Shown: in pieces, positions 17,291-26,655 of the stretch
Layout of the letters: each line of letters opens with the position of its first letter
Numbering within the stretch: position 1 is the stretch's first letter
Assembly (NCBI GenBank): GCA_910584965.1
Contig: CAJUDZ010000006.1
Coordinates: 88,208 to 152,207, forward strand
Reading direction: 5' to 3'
Length of the DNA: 64,000 nucleotides
Source of the DNA: an uncultured Lachnospiraceae bacterium
Lineage (GTDB): Bacteria; Bacillota; Clostridia; Lachnospirales; Lachnospiraceae
Made by a program: the position numbers and the translations under genes
Notes under the pieces: model-generated
What the model was told of the DNA's origin: nothing
Databases searched by the model: none
What the model saw: the letters and a program-made list of their open reading frames with translations, nothing else

Positions 17291-18502
17291 TCAGCTTTTC
17301 CACTCTATAAATTCGGCATATTCATCCCAGATATTGCAAATCCAGGTCGCGCCCTGATTCATAATAATTTCATCGCCGTTTTCATCATAGAAGCGGGCGG
17401 GAGTAAAGTCGCCGTCGAGACGTTTCCAGGTTCCTTTGATGACTTTGCCGCCGGTAAAGACAAGCGCTTCGCCCTCTCCGTGTACGTTGAAAGCGAGATA
17501 GTCATGGGCGTCGCGGACTTCTCCGTAGCAGTACTGGAAAATAACATTGGAAACCGTAAGCTGATTGCCGGTGTATTCGTCGATCTGCTGCTTTCCGTCC
17601 TGGAAACGGTAGTACAGATGATCGTCTTCGTGATATTCGAAGTAAGGATGATAGGAGCCGTAACCGCTCGAATTGCTGCCCGATTCACCGCCCGGATAAA
17701 TCCTGACAGCGGATTCCCTGTCGGCATAATCCGCGAAGGAACCGTCTTCCACAAACAGGAACGGACGGACATAGGCATCGTCATAATTCCAATCATATCC
17801 GAGTCTGTCGACTGCTTTCATCAAACCGTCAATCATCAGATATCCGGTAAACTCCAGCGCATAATTCGGACCGCGTTTTACACGGCTGTACGCCTCGTCC
17901 GCGGGGTTATGAATTCCTTCCACCGCCGCGCTGACATTATAAACGTCATCCCGGTTAATCAGCGCTTCTACATAGGGAACAGCAAGTCCCCAGTTACAGT
18001 AAATTGCCTCATATCCCATCGCCGTATAGAGGAAATAATCCCGGCTGCTCCTGACAGGTCCAATGCGGTCCAGGTCATCAAAATCTTCGAAAACCGCCAT
18101 CAATCTTGTAATACGGCCTTCCACGGGCGCTTCATAAATGATAGCGGCTTTGGAAAGTCCGTATTGCGGCATGGCGGGTTTGTTATTAGGAATCATGACG
18201 GCGATCGGCCTTCTTGTGGCAATCGTTTCGTCTGTCCATTGCCCGGTCAGGTAACTCTGGATCTGACCGTTTACGGATTCACGTTCTTCCCTGACAACGG
18301 GATAGGCGGTAGTAAGCTCTTCCGGAACTTCTTCGGGAGGCGGCGCTTCCGTTTCTTCCGGGCCGTCGGGAGTGCTTTCACCTACGGTAATAATTTCGGG
18401 CTCCTTGACCTCTACTCTGCCCTCGTTTTCACCGCAGCCGGAAAGGCATGCAATGGTGAGCAGAAGAGAAGCCATCAACAGTGCAATTCTTTTTTTGTGC
18501 AT
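17291..18502 (-). CDS. DUF3048 lipoprotein (YerB-like)
   Basis: 403 residues. The N-terminus is a lipoprotein signal with lipobox LSGC near residue 22, followed by an acidic Pro/Glu-rich linker to about residue 70. The rest matches the two-part DUF3048 (YerB) family: RPIAVMIPNNKPAMPQYGLSKA, IYEAPVEGRITRLMAVFED, RIGPVRSSRDYFLYTA, and near the end the ARFYDENGDEIIMNQGATWI segment. The protein should sit on the outer face of the membrane. B. subtilis YerB is of unknown function, so no activity is assigned. It has no operon partner here. Confidence 0.9.
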   Translation of the reverse strand: MHKKRIALLMASLLLTIACLSGCGENEGRVEVKEPEIITVGESTPDGPEETEAPPPEEVPEELTTAYPVVREERESVNGQIQSYLTGQWTDETIATRRPIAVMIPNNKPAMPQYGLSKAAIIYEAPVEGRITRLMAVFEDFDDLDRIGPVRSSRDYFLYTAMGYEAIYCNWGLAVPYVEALINRDDVYNVSAAVEGIHNPADEAYSRVKRGPNYALEFTGYLMIDGLMKAVDRLGYDWNYDDAYVRPFLFVEDGSFADYADRESAVRIYPGGESGSNSSGYGSYHPYFEYHEDDHLYYRFQDGKQQIDEYTGNQLTVSNVIFQYCYGEVRDAHDYLAFNVHGEGEALVFTGGKVIKGTWKRLDGDFTPARFYDENGDEIIMNQGATWICNIWDEYAEFIEWKS

Positions 18503-18606
18503 ACAAATCCTCCGTATCTAAAATAAAAAATCTTTTGTTGGCAAATCATTTCCCACATTATACCCTAAAATCGACAATCTGTATACTGGATAAATTGCTG
18601 AAATAC

Positions 18607-18636
18607 TTTCCAGATAAAGGTGATATGTGATACAAT
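18607..18636 (+). promoter_or_regulatory. Possible promoter of the aldo/keto reductase gene
   Basis: TTTCCA (18607-18612), 18-bp spacer, TACAAT (18631-18636). The -35 match is weak. Confidence 0.4.
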
Positions 18637-18697
18637 CAGAAGGTCAGGGTAAAAACGGCCGGAATGCCAACAGACGGCAGATGAAGGAGGAAAAGGC

Positions 18698-19690
18698 ATG
18701 TATATTGCGAAAGAAGACAGATATGAAAAAATGATTTATAACAGATGCGGGAAAAGCGGGCTGAGGCTTCCTGCGCTTTCTCTTGGGATGTGGCATAATT
18801 TTGGTTCGGTAAACAATCTGGAAAATATGAAAAAGATTTTATTTACCGCTTTTGACAACGGTATTACACATTTTGATCTGGCCAATAATTACGGCCCGGT
18901 TTACGGCAGCGCGGAAAGCAGCATGGGACAGATTTTAAAATCGGATCTGGCGCCTTATCGTGACGAGATGATTATTTCCACGAAAGCGGGCTACGATATG
19001 TGGAAAGGTCCATACGGCATCGGCGGTTCCAGAAAATATCTTACAGCGAGCCTCGATCAGTCACTGCAAAGGATGGGACTCGATTATGTGGATATATTTT
19101 ATCATCACAGACCGGATCCGGAAACGCCGGTGGAAGAGACAATGTATGCGTTAGATCAGATCGTCCGTTCCGGTAAGGCCTTATATGTGGGAATTTCCAA
19201 TTATAAAAAGGAGCAGGCAGAGGAAGCGTACCGCATTTTAAAAGAACTGCGTACTCCTTTTATTATTCACCAGCCTTCTTATTCCATACTGAACAGATGG
19301 ATAGAGGAAGACGGTCTGAAAGATTTCCTGTTTGAAAACGGAATTGGCTGTATTGCATTCAGTCCGCTGCAGCAGGGCGTTTTAACCGGAAAATACTTAA
19401 ACGGCATCCCGGCGGATTCCCGTATCGGTAAAAAAAGCCCGTATCTTCATGAAGATGCCCTAAAGCCGGAGCTTTTGGAAAAAGTAAAAGAACTGAACCG
19501 GATTGCGGAAGAAAGAGGGCAGTCTTTGACACAGATGGCTCTTTCATGGATTTTAAAAGACGGTAAAGTGACTTCCGTGCTGATCGGGGCGAGCAGGCCG
19601 GAACAGGTTCTGGAAAATATCAAAGCGCTGGATAACATCGCTTTTAGTGAAGAAGAACTGCGCAGAATAGACGAAATCGCCCTAAGATAA
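18698..19690 (+). CDS. Aldo/keto reductase (YghZ/GAP-reductase-like)
   Basis: A 330-residue NADPH-dependent TIM-barrel reductase. The catalytic tetrad is visible: Asp and Tyr in THFDLANNYGP, Lys in IISTKAGYDMWKGPYG and His in YHHRPDPETP. The cofactor-binding C-terminal part has VLIGASRPEQVLENI. The N-terminus aligns well with E. coli YghZ (L-glyceraldehyde 3-phosphate reductase), which supports the start at 18698 after GGAGG. The physiological substrate is not certain; methylglyoxal or glyceraldehyde phosphate are candidates by family. Confidence 0.93.
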   Translation: MYIAKEDRYEKMIYNRCGKSGLRLPALSLGMWHNFGSVNNLENMKKILFTAFDNGITHFDLANNYGPVYGSAESSMGQILKSDLAPYRDEMIISTKAGYDMWKGPYGIGGSRKYLTASLDQSLQRMGLDYVDIFYHHRPDPETPVEETMYALDQIVRSGKALYVGISNYKKEQAEEAYRILKELRTPFIIHQPSYSILNRWIEEDGLKDFLFENGIGCIAFSPLQQGVLTGKYLNGIPADSRIGKKSPYLHEDALKPELLEKVKELNRIAEERGQSLTQMALSWILKDGKVTSVLIGASRPEQVLENIKALDNIAFSEEELRRIDEIALR

Positions 19691-19756
19691 GCTGTGAGAC
19701 AGGATTCTCCCTGAAAACCCGGCATGTGCGGGACTGACTAAGGAGGTTTTGGAGAA

Positions 19757-20743
19757 ATGAAGTGGACAAAATTTAAAATAAAAACGTTGACGGAGGCAGA
19801 AGACATCATTATCAGCACCCTGTATGACATCGGTCTGGAAGGCGCGCAGATCGAGGACAAAGTGCCTCTCACCGCGTGGGAGAAGGAGCAGATGTTTGTC
19901 GATATCCCGCCTGTGACAGGAGAAGACGACGGCATCGCATATCTCAGCTTTTTCGTGGAAGAAAACGAAGACGGAAGTCTTGTGATGAACGGCGGGACGA
20001 CCGACAGGAAAACGGTTTTGGAACAGGTGGAAGGGGAACTGGAAGATCTGCGGATGTTTATGGATATCGGGGAAGGCACGGTCAGCGTGGACGAGACCGA
20101 AGACATCGACTGGATTAATAACTGGAAAGAATTTTTCCACCAGTTCTATATCGACGATCTGCTGGTGATTCCGTCCTGGGAAGAAGTCAAAGAAGAAGAC
20201 CGGGATAAAAAAATCCTGCATATCGATCCGGGTACGGCCTTCGGCACCGGCATGCACGATACGACGCAGTTATGTATCCGCCAGATCAAAAAGTTTCTGA
20301 CGCCGGAGACAACGCTTCTCGATGTAGGCTCGGGAAGCGGCATTCTTGCGATTCTTGCGTTGATGTACGGAGCAGCAAAAGCGGTCGGGACGGATCTGGA
20401 TCCGTGTGCCGTGGAAGCCGTCAGGCAGAACATGGAAGCCAACGGCATCCGGGAAGAAGATTTTACAATGATGATCGGCAATATCATTACGGAGAAAGAA
20501 ATACAGGACAAAGTCGGTTATCTGTGCTATGATATCGTGGTAGCGAATATTCTGGCGAATGTGCTGGTGGAGCTGACGCCGGTTGTTACGGCTCATTTAA
20601 AACCGGGAGGCATTTATATCACGTCCGGCATTATTCAGGAAAAAGAAGAGACCGTTGTGGAGGCGGTCCGGGCGGCGGGAATGGAAGTTGTCGAAATAAC
20701 CAGACAGGGCGAGTGGGTATCCGTCACCGCCCGTAAAGTATGA
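19757..20743 (+). CDS. prmA: Ribosomal protein L11 methyltransferase
   Basis: 328 residues. PrmA trimethylates lysines and the N-terminus of ribosomal protein L11. The N-terminal recognition domain (MKWTKFKIKTLTEAEDIIIS) is followed by the class I SAM domain: DPGTAFGTGMHDTTQLCI, LLDVGSGSGILAILALMYGA (motif I) and the DIVVANILANVLVELTP motif IV. A strong AAGGAGG precedes it. First gene of prmA-vanZ-like-rsmE, with 4-bp and 55-bp overlaps. Confidence 0.96.
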   Translation: MKWTKFKIKTLTEAEDIIISTLYDIGLEGAQIEDKVPLTAWEKEQMFVDIPPVTGEDDGIAYLSFFVEENEDGSLVMNGGTTDRKTVLEQVEGELEDLRMFMDIGEGTVSVDETEDIDWINNWKEFFHQFYIDDLLVIPSWEEVKEEDRDKKILHIDPGTAFGTGMHDTTQLCIRQIKKFLTPETTLLDVGSGSGILAILALMYGAAKAVGTDLDPCAVEAVRQNMEANGIREEDFTMMIGNIITEKEIQDKVGYLCYDIVVANILANVLVELTPVVTAHLKPGGIYITSGIIQEKEETVVEAVRAAGMEVVEITRQGEWVSVTARKV

Positions 20744-21246
20744 TGCGGGCAGTCCGAACAGCTGCGGGAATCCTTGCGCTGTTCTGGATGTGTGTGATTT
20801 TTGCCTTTTCGGCACAGGAACAGGAAGAATCCAGCGTGGTCAGCGAAACATTTACTTACCGGATGGTGCGTTCCGCGGACAGTTTATTCGGCCTGAGCTG
20901 GGATGATGAAAAACTGCATGCGATAGCGGATGCAATCGAAGGATATGTCAGAAAAGCGGCACATATGACAGAATTTGGAATCCTTGCGGTTCTTTTATAT
21001 GTATGGCTTGGAAAATGGGAATTTGCAAAGCCCAAAACAATGTTTCTGGCAATTTTGATGACCGCACTGTACGCCGCCAGTGATGAGACCCATCAGCTGT
21101 TTGTGGCCGGGCGCTCCGGCCGGGTTACGGATGTGATGATCGACAGTGCGGGCGCCGTACTGGGCGTATTTATTTTTGCGGGAGTGGAAAAATGTATCAT
21201 TTTTTTGTGGAACCGTCGCAGATCCAGGGGAAAAGAATTGTCATAA
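20740..21246 (+). CDS. VanZ-family membrane protein
   Basis: 168 residues. One N-terminal helix (GILALFWMCVIFAFSAQ), an extracellular-looking segment, then KAAHMTEFGILAVLLYVWLG and two further helices including ASDETHQLFVAGRSGRVTDVMIDSAG, the VanZ-like signature. VanZ gives low-level teicoplanin resistance in enterococci by an unknown mechanism; chromosomal homologues like this one have no defined role. It starts in the stop codon of prmA (ATGA overlap) and its 3' end overlaps rsmE. Confidence 0.9.
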   Translation: MMRAVRTAAGILALFWMCVIFAFSAQEQEESSVVSETFTYRMVRSADSLFGLSWDDEKLHAIADAIEGYVRKAAHMTEFGILAVLLYVWLGKWEFAKPKTMFLAILMTALYAASDETHQLFVAGRSGRVTDVMIDSAGAVLGVFIFAGVEKCIIFLWNRRRSRGKELS

Positions 21247-21929
21247 CGGGCGGTGACGTCAATCATATTAAAAACGTACTGAGGATGAAAGCCGGAGAAG
21301 AAATTGCCGTCAGCAATGGGGTGGACGGGAAAGAATACCGATGCGGCATCGAGGCTTTTTCGGAAGAGGAAGTTATCTGCTCGCTGCGGTTTGTCAAGGA
21401 AGAGGGCGTAGAGCTTCCATCCAGAATCTGCCTCTTTCAGGGACTGCCCAAAGCGGATAAAATGGAACTGATCGTACAAAAAGCGGTGGAGCTTGGCGTC
21501 AGCGAGATCGTTCCGGTGGCGGCCGGACGCTGCGTTGTAAAGCTGGATGAGAAGAAGGCAAAGGCCAAAACGGCCAGATGGCAGGGAATCGCGGAAGCCG
21601 CGGCAAAACAGAGCCGTCGGGGCATGATACCCGGAGTGGCGGAAGTTATGAGCATGAAAGAGGCCGTCGCATACGCCGGTTCCATGGATGTAAAACTGAT
21701 CCCGTACGAGCTGGCGGAGGACATGACGAAAACGAAGGAAATCATAAGCGGAATCCGTCCCGGTGAATCGGTCGCCGTTTTTATCGGCCCGGAAGGCGGC
21801 TTCGAAGAAAAGGAAATCGGGGCGGCAATGGAAGGCGGTGTGATTCCCATTACGCTTGGGAAACGGATTCTCAGAACGGAAACTGCGGGATTAACAGTGC
21901 TTGCCTGGCTGATGTATCATCTTGCATAG
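21192..21929 (+). CDS. rsmE: 16S rRNA m3U1498 methyltransferase RsmE
   Basis: A 245-residue SPOUT-class methyltransferase. The N-terminal PUA-like part reads MYHFFVEPSQIQGKRIVITGGDVNHI. The knotted C-terminal SAM site is seen in IGPEGGFEEKEI and ITLGKRILRTETAGLTVLAWL. It methylates N3 of U1498 in 16S rRNA. The start (after GGGAG) lies 55 bp inside the vanZ-like gene, in another frame. The prmA-rsmE pairing is common in Firmicutes. Confidence 0.97.
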   Translation: MYHFFVEPSQIQGKRIVITGGDVNHIKNVLRMKAGEEIAVSNGVDGKEYRCGIEAFSEEEVICSLRFVKEEGVELPSRICLFQGLPKADKMELIVQKAVELGVSEIVPVAAGRCVVKLDEKKAKAKTARWQGIAEAAAKQSRRGMIPGVAEVMSMKEAVAYAGSMDVKLIPYELAEDMTKTKEIISGIRPGESVAVFIGPEGGFEEKEIGAAMEGGVIPITLGKRILRTETAGLTVLAWLMYHLA

Positions 21930-22048
21930 GTTAAAAAGAACCGGTCCGCTGCAGGCATTCTTTTCTTGTATCAGTGCCGTCAGGGGGCAGTATATCATAT
22001 ACTATATTATGAGATGCTGAAGCATAATATGACAAATAGGAGCTGTTT

Positions 22049-23203
22049 ATGGAAGTATATTTGGATAACTCGGCTACCACAAGATGCTTTGATGAAGTGG
22101 CGCAGCTTATGATGAAGATTATGTGTGAAGATTATGGAAATCCTTCCAGTATGCACCATAAGGGCGTAGAAGCAGAGCATTATATACGACATGCGCGAGA
22201 AACACTTGCCAGGATACTGAAGGTAAATGAAAAAGAAATTCTTTTTACATCCGGAGGCACGGAATCGGATAATATTGCGTTAATCGGCACGGCGATGGCC
22301 AACCATCGTGCGGGAAGACATCTGATTACGACGAAGATAGAGCATCCGGCTGTTCTGCAGACAATGCGTTATCTGGAAGACCAGGGATTCCGGGTGACGT
22401 ATCTCCCGGTAGACGGACAGGGGAAAATACGCCTGGAAGATCTGGAACACGCGATCTGTAAGGAAACCATTCTGGTGTCCGTTATGCACACCAATAATGA
22501 GATCGGCACGCTCGAACCGATAGCGGAAGCGGGCGAACTGATTAAACAAGTGAACCCGGATACCGTTTTCCATGTGGATGCGGTACAGGGATTCGGTAAA
22601 TTCCGCATCTACCCTTCCAGAATGAAAATCGATCTGCTTTCGGCCAGCGCGCATAAGATTCACGGGCCAAAGGGCGTGGGATTTCTGTACAGGAACGATA
22701 AAATCAAAATCAGCCCGATCATTTATGGCGGCGGACAGCAGAAAGGGATGCGTTCCGGTACGGAAAATGTGCCCGGAGCGGCCGGGCTTGCCAGAGCGGC
22801 CGAGCTGATGTATGAAAATCTGGATGCGGATATGGAACGACTCTATCGTCTGCGGGAAATGTTCATACAGGGCGTATCCCAGATCGATCATGTGAAGGTC
22901 AACGGATGTGCGGGAAGAGAAGGAGCGGCGCATATTGTCAGCCTTTCCGTCAGGGGAATCCGGAGTGAAGTGCTCCTTCATGCGCTGGAGGACAGGGACA
23001 TTTATGTTTCCGCCGGAAGCGCCTGCGCTTCCAATAAACCGATGCCGTCCGCGACGTTAAAGGCGATTGGTGTCGAAAGAGAATTGCTGGAATCGACGAT
23101 ACGGTTCAGTTTTTCCGTTTTTACGACGGAGGAAGAAATCAGATATACTTTGAAAGCGCTGTATGAAATCATTCCGATGCTGAGAAGATATACACGGCGT
23201 TAG
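22049..23203 (+). CDS. Cysteine desulfurase (NifS/IscS-like), probable sulfur donor for ThiI
   Basis: A 384-residue pyridoxal-phosphate enzyme that takes sulfur from cysteine. Motifs are VYLDNSATTRCFDEVAQLM, FTSGGTESDNIALIG, the cofactor Lys in SASAHKIHGPKGVGFLY and the catalytic Cys loop in VSAGSACASNKPMPSATL. It lies directly before thiI. B. subtilis has the same pairing (nifZ-thiI), in which the desulfurase feeds 4-thiouridine synthesis in tRNA. A role in Fe-S assembly cannot be excluded. Confidence 0.95.
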   Translation: MEVYLDNSATTRCFDEVAQLMMKIMCEDYGNPSSMHHKGVEAEHYIRHARETLARILKVNEKEILFTSGGTESDNIALIGTAMANHRAGRHLITTKIEHPAVLQTMRYLEDQGFRVTYLPVDGQGKIRLEDLEHAICKETILVSVMHTNNEIGTLEPIAEAGELIKQVNPDTVFHVDAVQGFGKFRIYPSRMKIDLLSASAHKIHGPKGVGFLYRNDKIKISPIIYGGGQQKGMRSGTENVPGAAGLARAAELMYENLDADMERLYRLREMFIQGVSQIDHVKVNGCAGREGAAHIVSLSVRGIRSEVLLHALEDRDIYVSAGSACASNKPMPSATLKAIGVERELLESTIRFSFSVFTTEEEIRYTLKALYEIIPMLRRYTRR

Positions 23204-23282
23204 AGCCCGGAGAACTTCTGAAGACATCGCATCGCGGGATGCGATGCCGGGAAGTTCAGCGGTTTATAAAAAGGAGCAGATT

Positions 23283-24461
23283 ATGTTTACATCATTTTTG
23301 ATTAAATATGCGGAAATCGGCGTTAAGGGAAAAAACAGGTATCTTTTCGAAGATGCGCTTGTGAAACAGATCCGCCACGCTTTAAAGAAGATAGACGGAG
23401 ATTTTCAGGTGCGGAAGACGGACGGAAGAATCTATGCGGATGCCGTGTCGGCGTTCGACTTTGAGGAAGCCGTGGAGGCTTTGCAGAAGGTGTTTGGGAT
23501 TTCCGGTATCTGCCCGGTCGTTTCCGTAGAGGACGAAGGATTTGAAAAGCTGGGAGAACGGGTCGTAAAATATCTTGATGAAGTTTATCCGGACAAGCAT
23601 AAAACCTTTAAGGTTGCGGCGAGACGCGCGCGGAAAAATTATCCTCTTGATTCCATGGAAATCAACATGGAAATGGGCGGCATCATTTTGGACGCGTATC
23701 CGGAGATGAGAGTGGACGTGCATAAACCCGAAATCATGCTGCACATCGAAATCCGGGACAAAATATATATTTATTCGGAGATCATTCCGGGGCCCGGCGG
23801 CATGCCCGTTGGTACGGGAGGCAAGGCGATGCTTTTGTTATCCGGCGGCATCGATTCTCCGGTGGCGGGCTATATGATCGCGAAGCGCGGTGTGAAAATC
23901 GATGCGGTATATTTTCACGCGCCGCCGTATACGAGCGAGCGCGCTAAGGAAAAGGTCATAGATCTGGCGAGGAAGGTCGCGCAGTATACGGGACCGATTT
24001 ATCTGCATGTCATTAATTTTACCGATATCCAGATGTATATATATGACAAATGCCCCCATGATGAACTGACGATTATCATGCGCCGCTATATGATGCGGAT
24101 TGCGGAACACATTGCGAAAGAATCCGAATGTCTCGGGCTGATTACGGGAGAGAGCATCGGACAGGTGGCTTCACAGACGATGCACAGCCTGATGGTAACA
24201 AACGAAGTGTGCGAACTTCCGGTTTACCGGCCGCTGATCGGTTATGATAAAATGGAGATTGTGGACATTTCGGAGAAAATCGACACATATGAAACGTCGA
24301 TTCTTCCTTATGAAGACTGCTGCACAATTTTCGTGGCCAAGCATCCGGTTACGAAGCCGAATTTAAAATTTATCAGGAGGCATGAAGAAAATCTTGCGGA
24401 GAAAATAGACGAGCTTGTGCAGACTGCGTTAGACACCGACGAGCTGATTATTGTTTCCTGA
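23283..24461 (+). CDS. thiI: tRNA 4-thiouridine synthetase ThiI (short form)
   Basis: 392 residues. N-terminal ferredoxin-like and THUMP domains bind tRNA (to about residue 165). The PP-loop ATPase has LLLSGGIDSPVAGYMIAKRGV, with the downstream ITGESIGQVASQTMHSL motif. The C-terminal rhodanese domain of E. coli ThiI (482 residues) is absent, as in most Firmicutes, so persulfide must come straight from a desulfurase, in keeping with the gene before it. The start at 23283 follows AAAAAGGAG; a longer frame from 23244 lacks a site. Confidence 0.97.
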   Translation: MFTSFLIKYAEIGVKGKNRYLFEDALVKQIRHALKKIDGDFQVRKTDGRIYADAVSAFDFEEAVEALQKVFGISGICPVVSVEDEGFEKLGERVVKYLDEVYPDKHKTFKVAARRARKNYPLDSMEINMEMGGIILDAYPEMRVDVHKPEIMLHIEIRDKIYIYSEIIPGPGGMPVGTGGKAMLLLSGGIDSPVAGYMIAKRGVKIDAVYFHAPPYTSERAKEKVIDLARKVAQYTGPIYLHVINFTDIQMYIYDKCPHDELTIIMRRYMMRIAEHIAKESECLGLITGESIGQVASQTMHSLMVTNEVCELPVYRPLIGYDKMEIVDISEKIDTYETSILPYEDCCTIFVAKHPVTKPNLKFIRRHEENLAEKIDELVQTALDTDELIIVS

Positions 24462-24494
24462 AAAATGGCTGTCCGGTCAAAAATGAGCAAAAAA

Positions 24495-24533
24495 AATGAT
24501 ACCACAGGATGAATCCCATCCTGTAATATCATT
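24495..24533. terminator. Bidirectional terminator between thiI and the HPr-like gene
   Basis: ACAGGATG (24504-24511)/CATCCTGT (24517-24524) inside a wider AATGATA/TATCATT stem (24495-24501, 24527-24533), with an A run before it that provides Ts for the minus-strand gene. Confidence 0.8.
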
Positions 24534-24546
24534 ATTATGTACCGAT

Positions 24547-24777
24547 TCACATTAAGTAAGGTTTTAAAGCTTCCATGATCTCGTCGGCGCCGTCTTCCGT
24601 GTGGATATTCAGATCGATCGGCTTGGACAGATCGAGACTGAAAATGCCCATAATGGATTTAGCGTCAATAACATATCTGCCTGATACCAGATCAAAATCA
24701 TAATCGAATTTTGTAATATCAGTTACGAAGGATTTGACCTTATCGATTGAATTTAAAGAAATCTGAACGGTTTTCAT
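24547..24777 (-). CDS. HPr-like protein without the active-site histidine
   Basis: 76 residues with the HPr fold pattern. The region around Ser46 of HPr is well kept (AKSIMGIFSLDLSKP), but where HPr has His15 (usually GLHARPA) this protein reads DKVKSFVTDITKF, with no His. It therefore cannot pass phosphate from EI to EII enzymes. Such a protein could act like B. subtilis Crh, a Ser46-phosphorylated co-regulator of CcpA. This is inference; Crh differs in sequence. A strong AAGGAGG precedes the start. It stands alone, divergent from mtaB. Confidence 0.85.
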   Translation of the reverse strand: MKTVQISLNSIDKVKSFVTDITKFDYDFDLVSGRYVIDAKSIMGIFSLDLSKPIDLNIHTEDGADEIMEALKPYLM

Positions 24778-24876
24778 TGAGAATTACCTCCTTTATTTAC
24801 TTGCTATTAGCTATAATACTAAAGGCTGGGACGCTAAAAGTCAATGTCAAAACAACACAAAAATACAGGAGTTATT

Positions 24877-26235
24877 ATGGAAAGTATAGCGCTGCATAAT
24901 CTTGGCTGTAAAGTAAACGGATATGAGATGGATGTTATGCAACAAATCTTGCAGGAAAAGGGTTATAAAATTGTATCATTTGATGAGAAAGCCGATATTT
25001 ATATTATCAATACCTGTACGGTGACCAACATCGCGGACCAGAAAAGCAGACAGATGCTTCACCGCGCCAGGAAAAAAAATCCGGAGGCTGTTGTGGTGGC
25101 GGCCGGCTGTTATGTGCAGACCGGGGAAGAAAAAATAGCGGAGGATCTGACCGTCGATCTTGTAATCGGCAATAACCGGAAGAAGGATGTGGCGGAGATT
25201 CTCGAAGAATATCTGGGTGAGAGAAGAAAAGGAACGCTGCCCCGGGAGGACAGGACGCTGCGGAGCCGGACGGTCATTGACATTAACCATACGAAAGAAT
25301 ATGAGGAAATGAAACTTCATGGGACGGGCGGACATACGAGAGCCTATGTAAAGATACAGGATGGCTGCAACCAGTTCTGCTCTTACTGTATTATTCCGTA
25401 TGCGAGAGGCCGGGTGCGGAGCCGCGGAGAGGAAGACATTCTGAAAGAGGTGTCCGGACTTATCGAAAGCGGTTATCAGGAAGTTGTGCTGACCGGCATC
25501 CATATCAGTTCTTACGGAATAGACCGGGGCGGTTCGGAGCTGCTTCAGCTGCTTGAAAAATTAAACGCAATGGAAGGGTTAAAACGTATTCGGCTCGGAT
25601 CTCTGGAACCGGGAATTATAACGGAAGAATTTGCGGAAAAGCTCTCCGGCCTTTCCTGCGTATGCCCGCATTTTCACCTGTCTTTGCAGAGCGGATGCGA
25701 TGAGACGCTTCGTCGGATGAATAGACGTTACACGACGGGGGAATACTTGGAAAAAGTAGAAATGCTGCGGAAATATTTTGACCGTCCCGCAATTACGACG
25801 GATATCATTGTCGGGTTTCCCGGCGAAACGGAAGAAGAATTTGCGGTTACGGAGGCTTTCCTTACCAAAGTACATTTTTCGGAGATGCACATTTTTAAAT
25901 ATTCCAGGAGACAGGGAACGCGGGCGGCGGCGATGGAAGCCCAGATTCCGGATCAGGTAAAGAACGAACGGAGCGGCAGGCTGATGCGGCTTGCCCGGCT
26001 TATGTCACAGGAATACAGGCAGTCTTTTGCCGGTGAGAAAGCGGAAGTTCTGTATGAAGAAGCAAAAATGCAAAACGGAGAGGTTTATCAGATCGGACAT
26101 ACGGTACGATATATAAAAACAGGAAGGAAAACACAGGAAGCGTTGAGAAACCGTATTCTGACGGAAACGCTGACGGAGGATTTTCTGGACGATATGGTAC
26201 TTGTGCAGGCTGAGAACGGGAATGAAAATCATTAA
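24877..26235 (+). CDS. mtaB: tRNA t6A37 methylthiotransferase MtaB
   Basis: A 452-residue radical-SAM methylthiotransferase. The UPF0004 domain supplies three Cys for one Fe-S cluster (HNLGCKVNGYE, INTCTVTNIADQKSRQ, AAGCYVQTG). The radical SAM cluster is in CNQFCSYCIIPYARG, and a TRAM-like region ends the protein. It converts t6A to ms2t6A at position 37 of ANN-decoding tRNAs. The HNLGCKVN motif separates MtaB from MiaB and RimO. The start at 24877 has ACAGGAG at the right distance; the frame is open 11 codons upstream. Confidence 0.95.
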   Translation: MESIALHNLGCKVNGYEMDVMQQILQEKGYKIVSFDEKADIYIINTCTVTNIADQKSRQMLHRARKKNPEAVVVAAGCYVQTGEEKIAEDLTVDLVIGNNRKKDVAEILEEYLGERRKGTLPREDRTLRSRTVIDINHTKEYEEMKLHGTGGHTRAYVKIQDGCNQFCSYCIIPYARGRVRSRGEEDILKEVSGLIESGYQEVVLTGIHISSYGIDRGGSELLQLLEKLNAMEGLKRIRLGSLEPGIITEEFAEKLSGLSCVCPHFHLSLQSGCDETLRRMNRRYTTGEYLEKVEMLRKYFDRPAITTDIIVGFPGETEEEFAVTEAFLTKVHFSEMHIFKYSRRQGTRAAAMEAQIPDQVKNERSGRLMRLARLMSQEYRQSFAGEKAEVLYEEAKMQNGEVYQIGHTVRYIKTGRKTQEALRNRILTETLTEDFLDDMVLVQAENGNENH

Positions 26236-26271
26236 GGATTCATTAAGATTCTCCGGAATTTGAAGGAAAGA

Positions 26272-26300
26272 TTGAATTTTAACCACAGATAGAGTATGAT
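26272..26300 (+). promoter_or_regulatory. Promoter of the ireB-ruvX-yrzB operon
   Basis: TTGAAT (26272-26277), 17-bp spacer, TATGAT (26295-26300), about 50 bp before the ireB start. Confidence 0.6.
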
Positions 26301-26349
26301 AGACAGAAGGAATTGGACAAAAGCGGAAGAAGGGGGCGGCATTACGAAA

Positions 26350-26619
26350 ATGCAGGATTTCGAAAATACACAATATTTCAGAGTGGAGACGGAACCGGAA
26401 ACAGGCGTAAAGATTGTGCTTGCAACGGTTTACGAGGCATTGACGGAAAAAGGATATAATCCGGTGAATCAGATCGTAGGATATATTATGTCCGGCGACC
26501 CCACATATATAACCAGCCATAAAAACGCGAGGAGCCTGATTATGAAGGTGGAACGCGACGAACTGGTGGAAGAAATGCTGAAGGAGTATATTAAAAAATC
26601 TCTTCAGAAACAAAATTGA
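26350..26619 (+). CDS. ireB: IreB family regulatory phosphoprotein
   Basis: 89 residues, the usual IreB (UPF0297/YrzL) length. The family core is obvious: TVYEALTEKGYNPVNQIVGY, then MSGDPTYITSHKNARSLIMK. In Enterococcus faecalis IreB is phosphorylated by the PASTA kinase IreK and limits cephalosporin resistance. The start at 26350 gives the family N-terminus; the in-frame ATG at 26296 lies inside the promoter -10 element and is rejected. The spacing from the GGGGG motif to 26350 is long, so a non-ATG start a few codons earlier is possible. It heads ireB-ruvX-yrzB. Confidence 0.93.
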   Translation: MQDFENTQYFRVETEPETGVKIVLATVYEALTEKGYNPVNQIVGYIMSGDPTYITSHKNARSLIMKVERDELVEEMLKEYIKKSLQKQN

Positions 26620-26655
26620 TTCACAGCATCAGAGGGAACGGGCAAGGTACGGATT

